From Polaribacter gangjinensis (GTDB lineage Bacteria > Bacteroidota > Bacteroidia > Flavobacteriales > Flavobacteriaceae), in the NCBI RefSeq assembly GCF_038024125.1, contig NZ_CP150662.1:79501-143500 (forward strand): a stretch of 64,000 nucleotides of DNA, in the 5' to 3' direction. Numbering within the stretch: the stretch's first letter is position 1; every line of letters begins with the position of its first letter. The position numbers and the translations under genes were made by a program. The notes beneath the pieces are model-generated. The model was not told the DNA's origin. It saw only the letters and a list, made by a program, of their open reading frames with translations, and searched no databases. Positions 63,417 through 64,000 of this stretch are shown here, one piece after another.

Positions 63417-64000
63417 ATGAATACAACTGTTTCTAACAAAGACATTTCAATAAATGCTAGCGCAATTAAAGGAGAATTATTAACCATTAATAACGAGACT
63501 TTTTATAAAATCTCAAACTCACATTTGATGCGTCCTTTTTTTATGACGATTGTTTCAGATTCCAATCACTGGATGTTTATTTCCAGTAATGGTGGATTAA
63601 CTGCTGGAAGAAAAGATGCAGATAGCGCTCTTTTTCCTTATTATACAGACGATAAAATCACGGAATTAGCCGAAACTACAGGAAGCAAATCATTGTTTAG
63701 AATTCACAAAAACAATACAATTGCTCTTTGGGAACCATTTTCTGAGAAACAAGAAGGATTGTATAACATTGTAAGAAATTTGTACAAAAATGAATATGGT
63801 AATAAACTCATTTTTGAAGAAATCAATCATGATTTACAAGTTACTTTTCGATATGAATGGAACACAAGTGATGAATTTGGATTTGTGAAAAAAGCTACTT
63901 TCACAAACAATGCTGATGAAAAAATCAATCTTGAAATTTTAGACGGATTAGAAAATATTTTACCTTCGGCTGTAAGTGCTGATTTACAAGGAATCAGAAG
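63417..64000 (+). CDS. Start of a glycoside phosphorylase-like gene (GH94/GH149/GH161 type), cut by the window end
   Basis: An ATG at 63417 opens a frame that runs to the window end without a stop (194 codons plus two bases). The product has no signal peptide, so it is cytoplasmic. It contains RPFFMTIVSDSNHWMFISS and NGGLTAGRKDADSALFPY, an N-terminal beta-sandwich pattern of the cellobiose-phosphorylase superfamily. Next to laminarin genes this most resembles beta-1,3-glucan phosphorylases of GH149 or GH161. The catalytic domain lies outside the window, so the family call rests on the N-terminal pattern and context. It would release alpha-glucose 1-phosphate from imported laminari-oligosaccharides. 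Confidence 0.6.
   Translation, partial: MNTTVSNKDISINASAIKGELLTINNETFYKISNSHLMRPFFMTIVSDSNHWMFISSNGGLTAGRKDADSALFPYYTDDKITELAETTGSKSLFRIHKNNTIALWEPFSEKQEGLYNIVRNLYKNEYGNKLIFEEINHDLQVTFRYEWNTSDEFGFVKKATFTNNADEKINLEILDGLENILPSAVSADLQGIR

Noticed and set aside
1..64000. tRNA, rRNA, CRISPR array, prophage or intact insertion sequence
   Set aside because: No clover-leaf tRNA pattern, no rRNA-like GC-rich conserved block, no regular spaced repeats and no transposase or integrase gene was seen by eye.

Overview
The window is AT-rich, densely coded DNA from a marine-type member of the Bacteroidota, family Flavobacteriaceae (Polaribacter-like is my best guess, by inference only). The lineage is shown by type IX secretion (T9SS) sorting domains, a PorP/SprF protein, two SusC/SusD pairs, a DUF3822 protein beside rsmD, a promoter-like TAnnTTTG box and a lack of Shine-Dalgarno sequences. 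I saw no tRNA, rRNA, CRISPR array, phage or intact transposon.

Region 1 (1-17054) is mainly housekeeping: a 5'-truncated parvulin-type chaperone, a MoxR ATPase, rsmD, DUF3822, a small membrane protein, a RecD/Pif1-like helicase, an LpxR-like outer-membrane protein, two tandem polyphosphate kinases 2, a giant T9SS type B surface protein with its SprF-like partner, a phosphatase-like protein, an Smr protein and a cysteine desulfurase. After the desulfurase comes a strange gene-poor stretch with a 21-bp tandem repeat and a displaced copy of the desulfurase's 3' end and terminator hairpin.

Region 2 (17083-46448) is a large alpha-glucan (starch/glycogen/maltodextrin) utilization locus. The minus-strand arm carries SusC, SusD, two SusE/F-type binding lipoproteins, a T9SS-exported GH13 amylase and another T9SS protein. 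The plus-strand arm carries a LacI-type regulator, an SLC45-like sugar transporter, beta-phosphoglucomutase, a GH65 maltose phosphorylase, GH13, an esterase-like lipoprotein, GH31, two more GH13 and GH97. Repeated ACGA/TCGT sites around the regulator gene look like its operators. The logic is surface binding and cutting, import by SusCD, periplasmic trimming, inner-membrane import of maltose, then phosphorolysis in the cytoplasm.

Region 3 (46445-64000, running off the end) begins with two tiny membrane proteins and is then a beta-glucan, probably laminarin, locus. It has a membrane-spanning propeller/LuxR-HTH regulator, SusC, SusD, two PKD-type binding lipoproteins, a large protein joining a clan GH-A-like TIM barrel to what looks like an outer-membrane beta-barrel, another modular binding lipoprotein, a GH16 laminarinase, and the start of a cytoplasmic phosphorylase-like gene (GH94/GH149/GH161-like). 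Both loci therefore seem to end in energy-saving phosphorolysis. Lipoproteins expected at the cell surface have acidic residues just after the lipid cysteine, and the trimming enzymes of region 2 mostly do not.
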